Assembly (NCBI RefSeq): GCF_019039055.1
Contig: NZ_JAHOPB010000004.1
Coordinates: 104,294 to 168,293 of the forward strand
Direction of reading: 5' to 3'
Length of the DNA: 64,000 bases
Source of the DNA: Reyranella humidisoli
GTDB lineage: Bacteria; Pseudomonadota; Alphaproteobacteria; Reyranellales; Reyranellaceae
Below, in pieces: positions 35,218 through 43,819 of this stretch; the stretch's first letter is position 1, and each line of letters opens with the position of its first letter. The position numbers were made by a program, and so were the translations under genes. Below the pieces are notes generated by a model. That model made no database searches and was not told where the DNA came from. It saw only the letters and a list, made by a program, of their open reading frames with translations.

Positions 35218-36423
35218 CTAACGACCGCGCTCCTCAAATGCCGCCTTCTCAGTGATCATGGTATCGATTTCACTGTCGACGTAGCCCACCTCAGCCAGAA
35301 TCTCGCGAGTATGCTGTCCCAGTCGTGGCGCAAATCGATCTTCGGGCGGGGGCGTTTCGGACCAGGTGCTGGGCTCGCGCATAAGCCGGATGCGGCCCTC
35401 GGAGGGATGTTCGCGAAGCTCGAAAAAGCCACGATCGTGCAGATGTGGATCTTCCATCAATGTCTCGAGTGTATGCGGCACCATGCAGGGGATATCCGCC
35501 TTGTGAAGAAGCTCGAGCCATTCCGAAGTCGGGCGGGTCTTGAGTTCGTCGCCAATCATGTCGTAGAGCGCGTCGATGTTCGCGGTGCGGGCGACGATGT
35601 CGGCAAAACGCGGATCCTCCGTGAACAGGTTACCCTTGCCGATGGCTTCGAAGAAGCGGCGCCATTGCCCGTCATTGTAGGGCAATACGGCCAGATGACC
35701 GTCCTGCGTGGCATAGGGCCGTCGCGAGCGCGACAGCGTCCGTGCATACCCGGGCGGGCCGGTCGGCGGATCGAAGGTGGCGCCTTGCATGTGCTCCGCG
35801 AGGACGAACTGCACCATCGTCTCGAACATCGGCACTTCGATCTTCTGACCGACGCCTGTCCGTGCCTTCGCCAGCAGGCCGGCCAGCAACATGTTGGCAC
35901 CCGCGGTGCCGACGATGCGATCGATCGCAGCCATCGGGATGAAGCGCTGCTCGCCGGTCGAGCGCTGCAGCAGGGTGGAGATCGCCGATGCGGCCTGGAT
36001 CAGGTCGTCGTAAGCCGGCTGTCCTGCGTAACGGCCGCCGGTACCGTACCCCACCATGCTGAGATAGACGATCGAGGGATTGGACCTGCGGACGGCTTCG
36101 TAGCCCAATCCCAGCCGGTCGAGGGGGCCCGGCCGGATGTTCGAGACGAAGGCGTCCGCTCCAGCCGTCAGTCTGAGGATCACGTCGCGTGCTGAAGGCT
36201 TCTTCAGATCCAGCACGAGCGACCTCTTGCGCCTGGCGGTGTGCTGGAAACCTCCTCCCATTCCGCGGTTGCGCGCATTCCCGCCGTAGCGACTGGAATC
36301 TCCTTCCGGCGCCTCGACCTTGATCACGTCCGCCCCAAGGTCTGCAACGATACGCGTACACCAAGGCCCCATCATGATAGTAGTGAGGTCGACAATCCGA
36401 AGGCCGGAGAGCGGTCCGGTCAT
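35218..36423 (-). CDS. Class III CoA transferase (CaiB/BaiF family)
   Basis: 401 residues from ATG 36423; a GTG is one codon upstream, directly after the stop of the crotonase gene. The N-terminal GLRIVDLTTIMMGPWCTRIVADLGADVIKVE is family typical (GADVIKVEAP as landmark). Asp168 (AAIDR) is the expected acyl-intermediate aspartate. It swaps CoA between acids in the cytoplasm. The three minus-strand genes from 38382 down are close-spaced: racemase, 24-base gap, crotonase, 3-base gap, this gene. They are probably transcribed together. Confidence 0.92.
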   Translation of the reverse strand: MTGPLSGLRIVDLTTIMMGPWCTRIVADLGADVIKVEAPEGDSSRYGGNARNRGMGGGFQHTARRKRSLVLDLKKPSARDVILRLTAGADAFVSNIRPGPLDRLGLGYEAVRRSNPSIVYLSMVGYGTGGRYAGQPAYDDLIQAASAISTLLQRSTGEQRFIPMAAIDRIVGTAGANMLLAGLLAKARTGVGQKIEVPMFETMVQFVLAEHMQGATFDPPTGPPGYARTLSRSRRPYATQDGHLAVLPYNDGQWRRFFEAIGKGNLFTEDPRFADIVARTANIDALYDMIGDELKTRPTSEWLELLHKADIPCMVPHTLETLMEDPHLHDRGFFELREHPSEGRIRLMREPSTWSETPPPEDRFAPRLGQHTREILAEVGYVDSEIDTMITEKAAFEERGR

Positions 36424-36426
36424 CAC

Positions 36427-37209
36427 CTATTCTCCCTTGTAGATGCCCGGCCGCTTCTCGCGAAAAGCGCTGACTGCTTCCTTGTGATCGGCGGTTGTCG
36501 CCATGATCGCGGCTTGTGAGGACGCCAGCTCCAGCGCAGTGATCATTTCGTTCTGAAAGCTCTCATAGGTGAGACGCTTGCACGTTTGCACGCCGAGAGG
36601 GGGAAGGGCGGCGATCTTCCGGGCGATGCCATAGGCCTTCTCCTCCAGCTCGTGATGAGGAACACAGTGGTTGACCAACCCGATGCGCTCGGCCTGCGGA
36701 GCAGCCACGAAATCGGCCGTCAGTAGCATCTCCAGTGCGCGCCCGAGTCCGATGAGCCGGGCGAGGAAGAAGGCGCCGCCGTCGCCAGGCACCAGGCCCA
36801 GACGAACATACGCCTGGGAGAATCTGGCCTTCTCGGAGGCCACGCGGATGTCGCACATCAACGCAATGTCCATTCCCCCACCGACGGCGTCGCCGTTGAT
36901 CATCGCGATCACCGGCTTGTCCACGGTGGCGAGCATCTTCGGGACCGTTTGCATGCGTTTCCAGAGATCAGACTTGCGCTGGATGACCGAAGTGCTGCGT
37001 CCCATCTTCTTGACGTCGCCGCCGGAGCAGAACGACTCGCCGGCACCCGTCAGAACGATCACCCTGACGTCCGGATCATCGCGGAAGGCGGCCAGAATCT
37101 TCGAACACTCCTCGAGCATCTCCAGCGTGAAGGCATTACGGCTCTCGGGGCGATTGAAGATGATGGTTCCGATATGGTCGTTGACGAAAGACTTGATCTC
37201 GGTGTTCAC
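36427..37209 (-). CDS. Enoyl-CoA hydratase/isomerase (crotonase) with altered active site
   Basis: 260 residues from GTG 37209. The crotonase fold signature CSGGD at 61-65 and NGDAVGGGMDIALMCDIRVAS form the oxyanion hole. The two hydratase glutamates 20 residues apart (rat Glu144 and Glu164) correspond to Asp114 (GGGMD) and Tyr134 (FSQAY). It is therefore unlikely to be a normal hydratase and may isomerise, hydrolyse or cleave another acyl-CoA. It is the middle gene of an operon with an alpha-methylacyl-CoA racemase and a CoA transferase. Confidence 0.88.
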   Translation of the reverse strand: MNTEIKSFVNDHIGTIIFNRPESRNAFTLEMLEECSKILAAFRDDPDVRVIVLTGAGESFCSGGDVKKMGRSTSVIQRKSDLWKRMQTVPKMLATVDKPVIAMINGDAVGGGMDIALMCDIRVASEKARFSQAYVRLGLVPGDGGAFFLARLIGLGRALEMLLTADFVAAPQAERIGLVNHCVPHHELEEKAYGIARKIAALPPLGVQTCKRLTYESFQNEMITALELASSQAAIMATTADHKEAVSAFREKRPGIYKGE

Positions 37210-37233
37210 GCTCTGTTTATCCCGTTGTTGGAA

Positions 37234-38382
37234 TCAGCTGATGACGCCGCCAGCGCGTAGATCGGCCACGTCGGCAGAAGTGAGGCCCCATTCGCGAAGG
37301 ACATCTTCTGTCGGCGGTTCTTCGGACCCGGCGGACCGACGGATCTCGGGTTTTGTGCGACTGAAGCGTGGTGCCGGGCCGGGCTGTACGACGCCGTCAT
37401 GTTCGATGAATGTCGAGCGGGCTTTCATGTGAGGGTGCAGCGGCGCTTCAGCCATCGTCAGCACGGGTGCGAAGCAGATCTCGCATCCGGTCATGATCGA
37501 GCACCATTCGTCACGCGTCTTCTCGCGAAACTTCCGCGTGAAGTACGTTCGGATGGCCGACCACCCTCTGCGATCGTGCCGATCTACCGGGAGCGCGGAC
37601 CGATCGGCCCCCAACCGATCGAGCAGCGCGTCGTAGAATTGCGGCTCGTTGCAACCCAGGGATATCCATTTGCCGTCGGACGTCTCATAGACATCGTACC
37701 AGGGGGTCCCCGAGTCGAGCCGGTTGGACCCGCGGTTGTCCGTCCACACGCCGGCAGCATGCATGCCGTACATCATCGTCATGAGGCTGGAGACGCCGTC
37801 GATCATGGCGGCGTCCACGACCTGTCCCTTTCCGGAAACCTTCGCCTCGTAGACCGCGCATACGATGCCGAAGGCCAGATAAAGTGCACCGCCGCCAAAG
37901 TCGCCAACCAGGTTGAGAGGTGGAACCGGCGGGCCGTCTTTCCTCCCGATCGCGTGCAAGGCGCCGGTCAATGCAATGTAGTTGATGTCGTGGCCAGGCT
38001 CGGCGGCCAGCGGGCCGTCCTGGCCCCATCCCGTGATGCGGCCATAGACGAGCCTCTGGTTGAGACGCAGGCATTCCTCGGGGCCAAGCCCGAGCCGCTC
38101 GGCGACCCCGGGCCGAAACCCCTCGATGAGTGCATCCGACTTGACGATCAGCTTCCTGACCAGCGCCACCGCGCTCGGCGTCTTGAGGTCCAGTGCGACG
38201 GACAGGCGGCCGCGGTTGAGCAATTGGTGGCGCTTTTCGTAACCATTCATGCTGCTGCCGGCCTTGTCGCGACGGCGGATGCGCAACACGTCGGCGCCCA
38301 TCTCTGCGAACAGCATCGAGGCGAAGGGGGCGGGGCCGATCCCTCCGAGCTCTACAATTCTGACGCCGGCCAGCGGTCCCAT
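37234..38382 (-). CDS. Alpha-methylacyl-CoA racemase-like enzyme (CaiB family)
   Basis: 382 residues from ATG 38382; a longer frame upstream has no family similarity. The catalytic set of Mycobacterium tuberculosis MCR (His126, Asp156, Glu241) is matched at a constant offset of five: His131 (GHDINY), Asp161 (LVGDFGGG) and Glu246 (CNEPQF). This supports racemase rather than plain CoA-transferase chemistry. It would interconvert (R)- and (S)-2-methylacyl-CoA so a branched acid can enter beta-oxidation. It is first gene of the operon and divergent from an IclR regulator gene, which likely controls it. Confidence 0.85.
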   Translation of the reverse strand: MGPLAGVRIVELGGIGPAPFASMLFAEMGADVLRIRRRDKAGSSMNGYEKRHQLLNRGRLSVALDLKTPSAVALVRKLIVKSDALIEGFRPGVAERLGLGPEECLRLNQRLVYGRITGWGQDGPLAAEPGHDINYIALTGALHAIGRKDGPPVPPLNLVGDFGGGALYLAFGIVCAVYEAKVSGKGQVVDAAMIDGVSSLMTMMYGMHAAGVWTDNRGSNRLDSGTPWYDVYETSDGKWISLGCNEPQFYDALLDRLGADRSALPVDRHDRRGWSAIRTYFTRKFREKTRDEWCSIMTGCEICFAPVLTMAEAPLHPHMKARSTFIEHDGVVQPGPAPRFSRTKPEIRRSAGSEEPPTEDVLREWGLTSADVADLRAGGVIS

Positions 38383-38395
38383 TCGAAATCCCACC

Positions 38396-38410
38396 TTCCG
38401 TATTTCGGAA
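38396..38410. promoter_or_regulatory. Inverted repeat, possible IclR operator
   Basis: TTCCG-TATTT-CGGAA is a perfect 5-bp palindrome in an AT-rich patch between the divergent racemase and iclR-type genes. It lies about 20 bases downstream of the predicted minus-strand -10 box, where repressor binding would block transcription. Confidence 0.4.
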
Positions 38411-38426
38411 AATATTAGCACAAATA

Positions 38427-38454
38427 TGTATACAGTCGCCTGATTGTCTCGCAA
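38427..38454 (-). promoter_or_regulatory. Predicted promoter of the racemase operon
   Basis: On the minus strand TTGCGA (38454-38449) and TATACA (38432-38427) are 16 bases apart, each 4 of 6 to sigma70 consensus, in an AT-rich island about 45 bases upstream of the racemase ATG. Confidence 0.4.
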
Positions 38455-38599
38455 GCTGTTCCACATGTGCGCCGTTGTCGAATGCGGAGGTGACAGGGCT
38501 TCGATGGTCGTGACTGGACCTTTGTCTCGCTGGTCGCGTCAGCGTAATTTGCTGATGCCCTGGCTCAATACTGGGCCGGGAACAGTGCTCAGGGATAAG

Positions 38600-39352
38600 A
38601 TGACAGTCAGAACCGCCGACCGGACGCTCGACATCTTCGAGAGTTTTGCGCGTCGACAACGACCCATCACTGTATCGGATCTTGCGCGCGAGCTGTCTCT
38701 GCCGACTTCGACCTGCTTTGCTCTCGTGCGGACCCTCGTGGATCGCGGCTTTCTGTACTACCTGAGGCCGCGCGGGGCCGTCTATCCGACCGGCCGACTG
38801 GGACGGGTCGCCGAATCGATCGGGCTTCATGACCCGATAGCGACGCACATCCGCCCGATCCTCGAGTCTCTCCGCGATGTCACGGGAGAGACGGTCATTC
38901 TCGGCAAGCTCCAGGGGCTTGCTGTCGTCTATCTGGAGATCGTCGAGTCGCGGCAGGCCGTGCGCTACTCGATGGCGGTCGGCACGGTTCGCGAGCTTCA
39001 TGCCTCCTCGATCGGCAAGGCGATCGTCGCGGCGATGGACGATGCTTCGCGCGAAGCGGTGCTCGCGCAGCTGAAGTATCCGAAGCTCACCGACGATACG
39101 ATCCGCAATCGCGCGCAGTACACGCGCGACCTGGAAGAAGGTCGCAGGCGCGGCTACTGGACAAACGTCGGTGAAAGCTCGCCGGATGTCATGGGCATCG
39201 CGCTTCCCGTCAAGATATTCGGCGACCTCTACGGCATCAATCTGGTCGGGCCGCAGTCGCGCTTCAATCGAAACAACAAGGCATATGCCGATGCGCTAAG
39301 GGCAACGGTCAGGAAGGTCGGTGCCATCCGGACCGCCTTGTATGACGACTAG
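38600..39352 (+). CDS. IclR-family transcriptional regulator
   Basis: 250 residues from ATG 38600, six bases after AGGGAT. The N-terminal winged helix-turn-helix (ITVSDLARELSLPTSTCFALVRTLVDRGF, about 28-58; SLPTSTCFALVRTL as the recognition helix) precedes the effector-binding domain, with HASSIGKAIVA and RRRGYWTNVGE. IclR proteins sense small acids, often aromatic or acyl compounds, and control nearby catabolic genes. It is divergent from the racemase operon and followed 46 bases later by a binding-protein gene on the same strand, so it probably controls both. Confidence 0.92.
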   Translation: MTVRTADRTLDIFESFARRQRPITVSDLARELSLPTSTCFALVRTLVDRGFLYYLRPRGAVYPTGRLGRVAESIGLHDPIATHIRPILESLRDVTGETVILGKLQGLAVVYLEIVESRQAVRYSMAVGTVRELHASSIGKAIVAAMDDASREAVLAQLKYPKLTDDTIRNRAQYTRDLEEGRRRGYWTNVGESSPDVMGIALPVKIFGDLYGINLVGPQSRFNRNNKAYADALRATVRKVGAIRTALYDD

Positions 39353-39398
39353 CAGGCCGGATCGTCCTTTGATCTTTGCAGGAGAAGGGGAGCCACCA

Positions 39399-41024
39399 AT
39401 GACAAGCGTATTCTCATCCATGCGTGCGGGTCTGAAGAGACTGTTCTGCCTCGGGCTCGCCTCGTTGATGGGAATGGCGGCGGGCCATGGCATTGCTTAC
39501 GCGCAAAAGCCGGGAGGCACGCTCCGGGTGCAACTCATGGATACGCCCCCCAGCGCATCGCCGCTCGAGGAAATCACCGTCTCGGTGGTGGTTCCCTTCA
39601 TGGGGGTGTTCAACAACCTCGTGATCTACGACCAGGCGGTGGCGCGCAACTCCTTCGACAGCATCCGGCCCGAGCTGGCGACCGGGTGGCAGGTCAGCGA
39701 AGACGGAAAGCAGGTGCGCTTCGATCTGCGACGTGAAGTCAAATGGCACGACGGCAAGCCATTCACTGCGGCCGACGTGCGCTGCACCTTCGACCTCCTG
39801 ATGGAGAAGGGTGAAGCCAAGCTCCGCCGCAACCCGCGCGGTGTCTGGTACGAGAACGTCGAGCAGGTCACATCCGACAACGATTTCCAGGTGACCTTCC
39901 ATCTCAAGCAACCGCAGCCGTCGCTGCTGGCGCTGCTGTCGGCCGGCTGGTCCGCGATCTATCCCTGTCACGTCGCGCCGGCGCAGATGCGGAGACACCC
40001 GATCGGAACCGGGCCCTTCAAGTTCGTGGAGATGAAGAGCAACGAGCGGGTGAAACTGGAGAAGAACAAGGAGTACTGGCGGCCCGGGCGACCCTATCTC
40101 GATGGTATCGAGTTCAACATCATCACGAACCGGGCAACACGCATGCTCGCCTTTACCGCCGACCGTTCCGACATGACGTTCCCGACCGATGTCACCATGC
40201 CGCTCTACAAGGACATCATGCAGCAGACGCCGACCGCGCAGTGCACCGTGCGACCGACGGGCGTCACCTATAATCTGATCTTCAATCGGGACGCGGCGCC
40301 GTTCAATGACGAGCGCGCGCGCGCGGCCCTCGCCCTTACGCTGGACCGCAAGACCCTGGTCGACATCATAAGTGAAGGGGCGGACGTCATCGGAGGCGCG
40401 ATGTTGCCGCCGCCGGCGGGGGTGTGGGGCGTCGGTGCGGAGGCCCTGGCGGACCTCCCGGGCTATGGGCCGGATGTCGAGGCGTCGCGGGAGAAGGGCA
40501 GGGCGCTGATGCGCGAGGCGGGATACGGCCCGGACAAGCGGCTGAAGCTCAAGGTCACGACCAGAAACATCGCCAGCTATCGCGACCTGTCGGTTCTCAT
40601 GATCGATCAGCTGCGCCACATCTACATCGATGGCGAAATGGAGCTTCTCGACAGCGCCGTCTACTTCAATCGCCTCTACCAGAAGAACTATCTTCTCGTC
40701 GTGAATGCGACCGGCAGCTCGCTGGACGATCCCGACCAGCACTTCGTGGAGAACTACGGCTGCAACTCACCGCGCAACTTCAACGGATACTGCGATCCGG
40801 AACTCACGAAGCTGATTGCCGCCCAGTCGCTCGAGCGCGACGTCGAAAAGCGCCGCAGCGTGGTGCGGGAAATCGAACGCAAGCTGGCGCGCGACATCGT
40901 GCGGCCGATCTTCTCGCACAATGTCACGGCCGCGTGCCGGCATGCACGGGTCCGCGACCTGACGATCATGGTCAACAGCAACTACAACGGGTGGCGCTTC
41001 GAAGACGTCTGGCTGGATCAGTAG
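39399..41024 (+). CDS. ABC transporter solute-binding protein, family 5, orphan
   Basis: 541 residues from ATG 39399 after GGGGAG. The signal peptide ends HGIAYAQ. It has the landmarks RPELATGWQVSEDGKQVRF, VKWHDGKPFTAADVRCTFD and IGTGPFKF of periplasmic family 5 receptors. No permease or ATPase genes follow; instead an integrase relic lies 20 bases downstream, so an operon may have been cut off there. It is in the same set as the IclR and CoA-transferase genes and may capture their substrate. It differs in sequence from the binding protein at 22446-24002. Confidence 0.88.
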   Translation: MTSVFSSMRAGLKRLFCLGLASLMGMAAGHGIAYAQKPGGTLRVQLMDTPPSASPLEEITVSVVVPFMGVFNNLVIYDQAVARNSFDSIRPELATGWQVSEDGKQVRFDLRREVKWHDGKPFTAADVRCTFDLLMEKGEAKLRRNPRGVWYENVEQVTSDNDFQVTFHLKQPQPSLLALLSAGWSAIYPCHVAPAQMRRHPIGTGPFKFVEMKSNERVKLEKNKEYWRPGRPYLDGIEFNIITNRATRMLAFTADRSDMTFPTDVTMPLYKDIMQQTPTAQCTVRPTGVTYNLIFNRDAAPFNDERARAALALTLDRKTLVDIISEGADVIGGAMLPPPAGVWGVGAEALADLPGYGPDVEASREKGRALMREAGYGPDKRLKLKVTTRNIASYRDLSVLMIDQLRHIYIDGEMELLDSAVYFNRLYQKNYLLVVNATGSSLDDPDQHFVENYGCNSPRNFNGYCDPELTKLIAAQSLERDVEKRRSVVREIERKLARDIVRPIFSHNVTAACRHARVRDLTIMVNSNYNGWRFEDVWLDQ

Positions 41025-41059
41025 CAAGGAGCCCCATCGCCCAGGGCCCCGTCGTGGTG

Positions 41060-41211
41060 TCGGTGACTTCCGCTGGGTTCGAATTGCACCAGCCATGAAC
41101 ACGGCTCCACGAGAAGGCAGTCCGCAGTACCTTCGCGGCGTAGTTCGCCATCCATCGCTGCTGCTTCTTCGCCACGGCGTCGCGAAGGCCGACCACGAAA
41201 GTCGGGGTGAT
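41060..41211 (-). pseudogene. Tyrosine recombinase (integrase) relic, core-binding domain
   Basis: The minus strand reads TPTFVVGLRDAVAKKQQRW, MANYAAKVLRTAFSWS and RVHGWCNSNPAEVTD, matching the SAM-like core-binding domain of phage/ICE integrases (LRDK...RR.ANY...VL...F.WG...G....NPA). Neither the N-terminal arm domain nor the catalytic R-H-R-Y domain can be found around it. Confidence 0.6.
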
Positions 41212-41467
41212 TTCACTTGGAGGCCGGGCCCTGACCTTACGCAGTGCGCCTTTCTCGGGATCGATAACTCGCTCGCAAGAGGATCAGGTCTGTGGTTTGA
41301 GATTCTTCGCTTCTTCCGAATTTTTTAAGCATCGAAGAGTCCACCTAGCGTCTCGATCCTTACCGCTGACAACGCATCGCATTCAACAACGCCAAGCCAG
41401 TTGTATTCGCAATTAAGATTTGACTAGCGCCAGGCATCTTTGGCCTACGGCAGTGGTGCGCAGCCGT

Positions 41468-41872
41468 ATGGAAATAGCACTTAACTGGGCAGCTTGGCTC
41501 GAGCCCGTCGATGCGAAGATCGTGTGGCTACGGGCCGGCGGGACGCGGTGGAAGGAAATCTGCTGGGAAATCGGCCTGGCACGCGTTGCGGCGCACGAGC
41601 ACTGGCTCTACGCGCTCTGCGTCATCGCGTGGCGGCCGAATGGCAGGGAACGGGTAAAGAACATCGGCAGGCGGAGTCTGATTGCGCGAGGCCGGAGGCG
41701 AGGAGGACCCAGCGGTGCCTCTGTAGTAGGCATTGCAAGAAACAGAGAAGCGAGCCGCTCGGGATTGGCCCGCTCCGCTCAATCTTTGGGTTTCACGCTT
41801 TCGGCGAGAAAGACCGGGCCTCGGGACTGCGCCGCTCGTCCTTGCTCTCCTTGTGCAGCCACAGCCCGCTAA
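41468..41872 (+). CDS. DUF6362-like small HTH protein, copy C
   Basis: 134 codons from ATG 41468. The first ~80 residues keep the family pattern, WLEPVDAKIVWLRAGGTRW, KEICWEIGLARVAAHEHWLY, ALCVIAWRPNG. The remaining residues look like readthrough, and the frame ends four bases inside the convergent gamma-glutamyltransferase gene. This is the best preserved of three copies. Related proteins occur next to phage packaging genes and are thought to bind DNA; function unproven. It lacks the normal N-terminal extension and may be dead. Confidence 0.45.
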   Translation: MEIALNWAAWLEPVDAKIVWLRAGGTRWKEICWEIGLARVAAHEHWLYALCVIAWRPNGRERVKNIGRRSLIARGRRRGGPSGASVVGIARNREASRSGLARSAQSLGFTLSARKTGPRDCAARPCSPCAATAR

Positions 41873-43476
41873 TACCCGATCGCGGCGCCATCGCTGCGCG
41901 GATCCGAGCCGCCGACGCGCAGGCCGCTGACCGGGTCCACGGTGATGCCGTGGGCGTGGCCTGCGAGTTCGTTCCAGGCGCCCCAGCGATTGACCATGTG
42001 GCCGCGTCGTTCGAGCTCGGCAATGGTCTCGGCCGGAATGCGTCCCTCGACGTGCAGCGTGTCGCGTGGCTCACCGATAGCGAAGCGGCCGGACAGGAAT
42101 CGCGGTGTCTCAAGCGCCTCCTGGATGTCCTGACCGTGGTCGATCAGGGCGAGATAGGTTTGCAGATGGATCTGGGGCTGGCCGTCGGCGCCCATGCAGC
42201 CCACCACAGCCCACAGCCTGTCGTCGCGGAACGCCATCGAGGCGATCAGCGTGTGCAATGGCGTCTTGCCGGGCTCGACCCGGTTGGGGCTCTTGGGATC
42301 GAGCGAGAAATAGGCCGAGCGATTCTGTAAGACAATTCCGGTGTGACCCGCGACGACCGCGGCGCCGAAACCGCCATAAAGGGAATGGATCATCGACACC
42401 GCATTGCCCTCGGCGTCGACGACGGCGATGTAGACCGTGTCACCGGCCAGGCTGCCGTAGGAGGGGATCTTGTCCCACGGCAAGGCTCGGGCCGGGTCCA
42501 TCAGAGCGCGCCGCTCATCAGCATACTTCTTTGATATCAGGCGCTCCATCGGTACAGACGCGAAGCGTGGATCGGCGAGATGACGGTCGCGGTCGTGATA
42601 GGCAAGCTGCTTGGCCTGGACCATCAGATGCACATAGTCGGGGCCCAGAAAGGGCTTCCTGTGCATCTCCATTGGCTCAAGCAGGTTCAGCATCTCCAGC
42701 ACAGCGAAGCCCTGCGTGGGTGCCGGCGTTTCGTAGATCGTGACGTCGCGGTAGCTGCCTTTCAGCGGTTCGCCCCAGCGCGCGTTCTGCGCTTTTAGGT
42801 CATCCAGAGTAAAGAAGCCGTCATTGGCTTTCGACCAACGCGCCAATTCGCCCGCTACTTCACCCTCATAGAAGCCGTGCCAGCCGTCACTGGCGATCGC
42901 CTCCAGGGTCCTTGCGAGATCGGGGTTGGTGAGGATCGCACCGTCCTTCAGGAAGATGGCCGCCGCTTCGGGGCTTTTCGCCAATTCCTCACGCGCCAGT
43001 TCGCGCCAGTAGGCAAGCCGCGCCGTCACCGGGAAGCCATTGCGGGCGTAGCCGATGGCGCTCTCCAGGCAGCGCTTCAAAGGCAAGCGACCATAGGCGG
43101 CGTGAGCCATGCCCCAGCTTGCGACCGCGCCTGGAACAGTGAGGGTGCCGGGCAGTACGCCGCGATAGGGTATCTCGGCTAGGCCGCGCCGGGCGAAGGC
43201 TTCGATCGTGCCGGCCGCGGTAGCACGTCCGCCGCCGTCGATGTAGCGTACGGCACCGGTCTTGGCTTCATGGACAAGCAAGAACGCGTCACCGCCCACG
43301 CCCGTCATATGCGGATAGAGCACCGAAAGCGCGGCGCTGGTGGCGATCGCGGCATCGACCGCCGATCCGCCTGCTCTCAACACATCGACGCCGGCCTGTG
43401 ACGCCAGTGAATGGGGGGATGTAACCATACCGTTGGGCGCGAGGGTGGCCGGACGGCCGGTGCGAATATCAACCAT
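41869..43476 (-). CDS. Gamma-glutamyltransferase family protein (Ntn hydrolase)
   Basis: 535 residues from ATG 43476. N-terminal GMVTSPHSLASQAGVDVL and VGGDAFLLVHE are standard. The self-cleavage nucleophile is expected at Thr347 in GDTVYIAVVDAEGNAVS, near two thirds of the length. No signal peptide is visible, so this is the cytoplasmic subtype, often called YwrD-like, whose substrates may be cephalosporin-like or other gamma-glutamyl compounds rather than glutathione. It is a single gene whose 3' end abuts the HTH relic. A CAU tRNA lies about 210 bases upstream of its start. Confidence 0.92.
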   Translation of the reverse strand: MVDIRTGRPATLAPNGMVTSPHSLASQAGVDVLRAGGSAVDAAIATSAALSVLYPHMTGVGGDAFLLVHEAKTGAVRYIDGGGRATAAGTIEAFARRGLAEIPYRGVLPGTLTVPGAVASWGMAHAAYGRLPLKRCLESAIGYARNGFPVTARLAYWRELAREELAKSPEAAAIFLKDGAILTNPDLARTLEAIASDGWHGFYEGEVAGELARWSKANDGFFTLDDLKAQNARWGEPLKGSYRDVTIYETPAPTQGFAVLEMLNLLEPMEMHRKPFLGPDYVHLMVQAKQLAYHDRDRHLADPRFASVPMERLISKKYADERRALMDPARALPWDKIPSYGSLAGDTVYIAVVDAEGNAVSMIHSLYGGFGAAVVAGHTGIVLQNRSAYFSLDPKSPNRVEPGKTPLHTLIASMAFRDDRLWAVVGCMGADGQPQIHLQTYLALIDHGQDIQEALETPRFLSGRFAIGEPRDTLHVEGRIPAETIAELERRGHMVNRWGAWNELAGHAHGITVDPVSGLRVGGSDPRSDGAAIGY

Positions 43477-43689
43477 GAAGATTTCTTAGCCGACTGGTCT
43501 GCTCTCCCGCAACGCGGCCCGGCATATCAGGCAGACGGAACATTTGCGGCGCAGAAACCGTAGACCGTGAGTCTGTGAAGCCACCGGGAGTCGGACACAT
43601 AAAACTGCATGCGAGAAGTGCCCGCGGAGGCGGCCTCTTTGGGGGGCACCGGCTACGCCACGCCGCCGGTATTCGCGGCGGCGGGTGGT

Positions 43690-43765
43690 TGGTAGGCCCG
43701 GCAGGATTCGAACCTGCGACATAACCGTTATGAGCGGCTCGTTCTAACCGCTGAACTACGGGCCC
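43690..43765 (-). tRNA. tRNA with anticodon CAU (Met, or lysidine-modified Ile2)
   Basis: A complete 76-base cloverleaf with encoded CCA. The acceptor stem GGGCCCG pairs with CGGGCCU; the anticodon stem AGCCG/CGGUU encloses the loop CUCAUAA; the T arm is GCAGGUUCGAAUCCUGC. The anticodon reads CAU, so it is either elongator Met or the Ile tRNA whose C34 is changed to lysidine. The choice needs comparison of identity bases. It lies at the end of the accessory region. Confidence 0.95.
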
Positions 43766-43773
43766 CCGCAACC

Positions 43774-43807
43774 GTCCGGCCGCGCCCCGGGCGGGCCGGG
43801 GCCGGAC
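43774..43807 (-). terminator. Hairpin after the response regulator gene
   Basis: GTCCGGCC and GGCCGGAC are exact inverted copies around a GC-rich core that can extend the stem. It lies between the response regulator stop and the tRNA and lacks a T-tract; perhaps a terminator or processing stem. Confidence 0.4.
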
Positions 43808-43819
43808 CTTATAGCGCGG

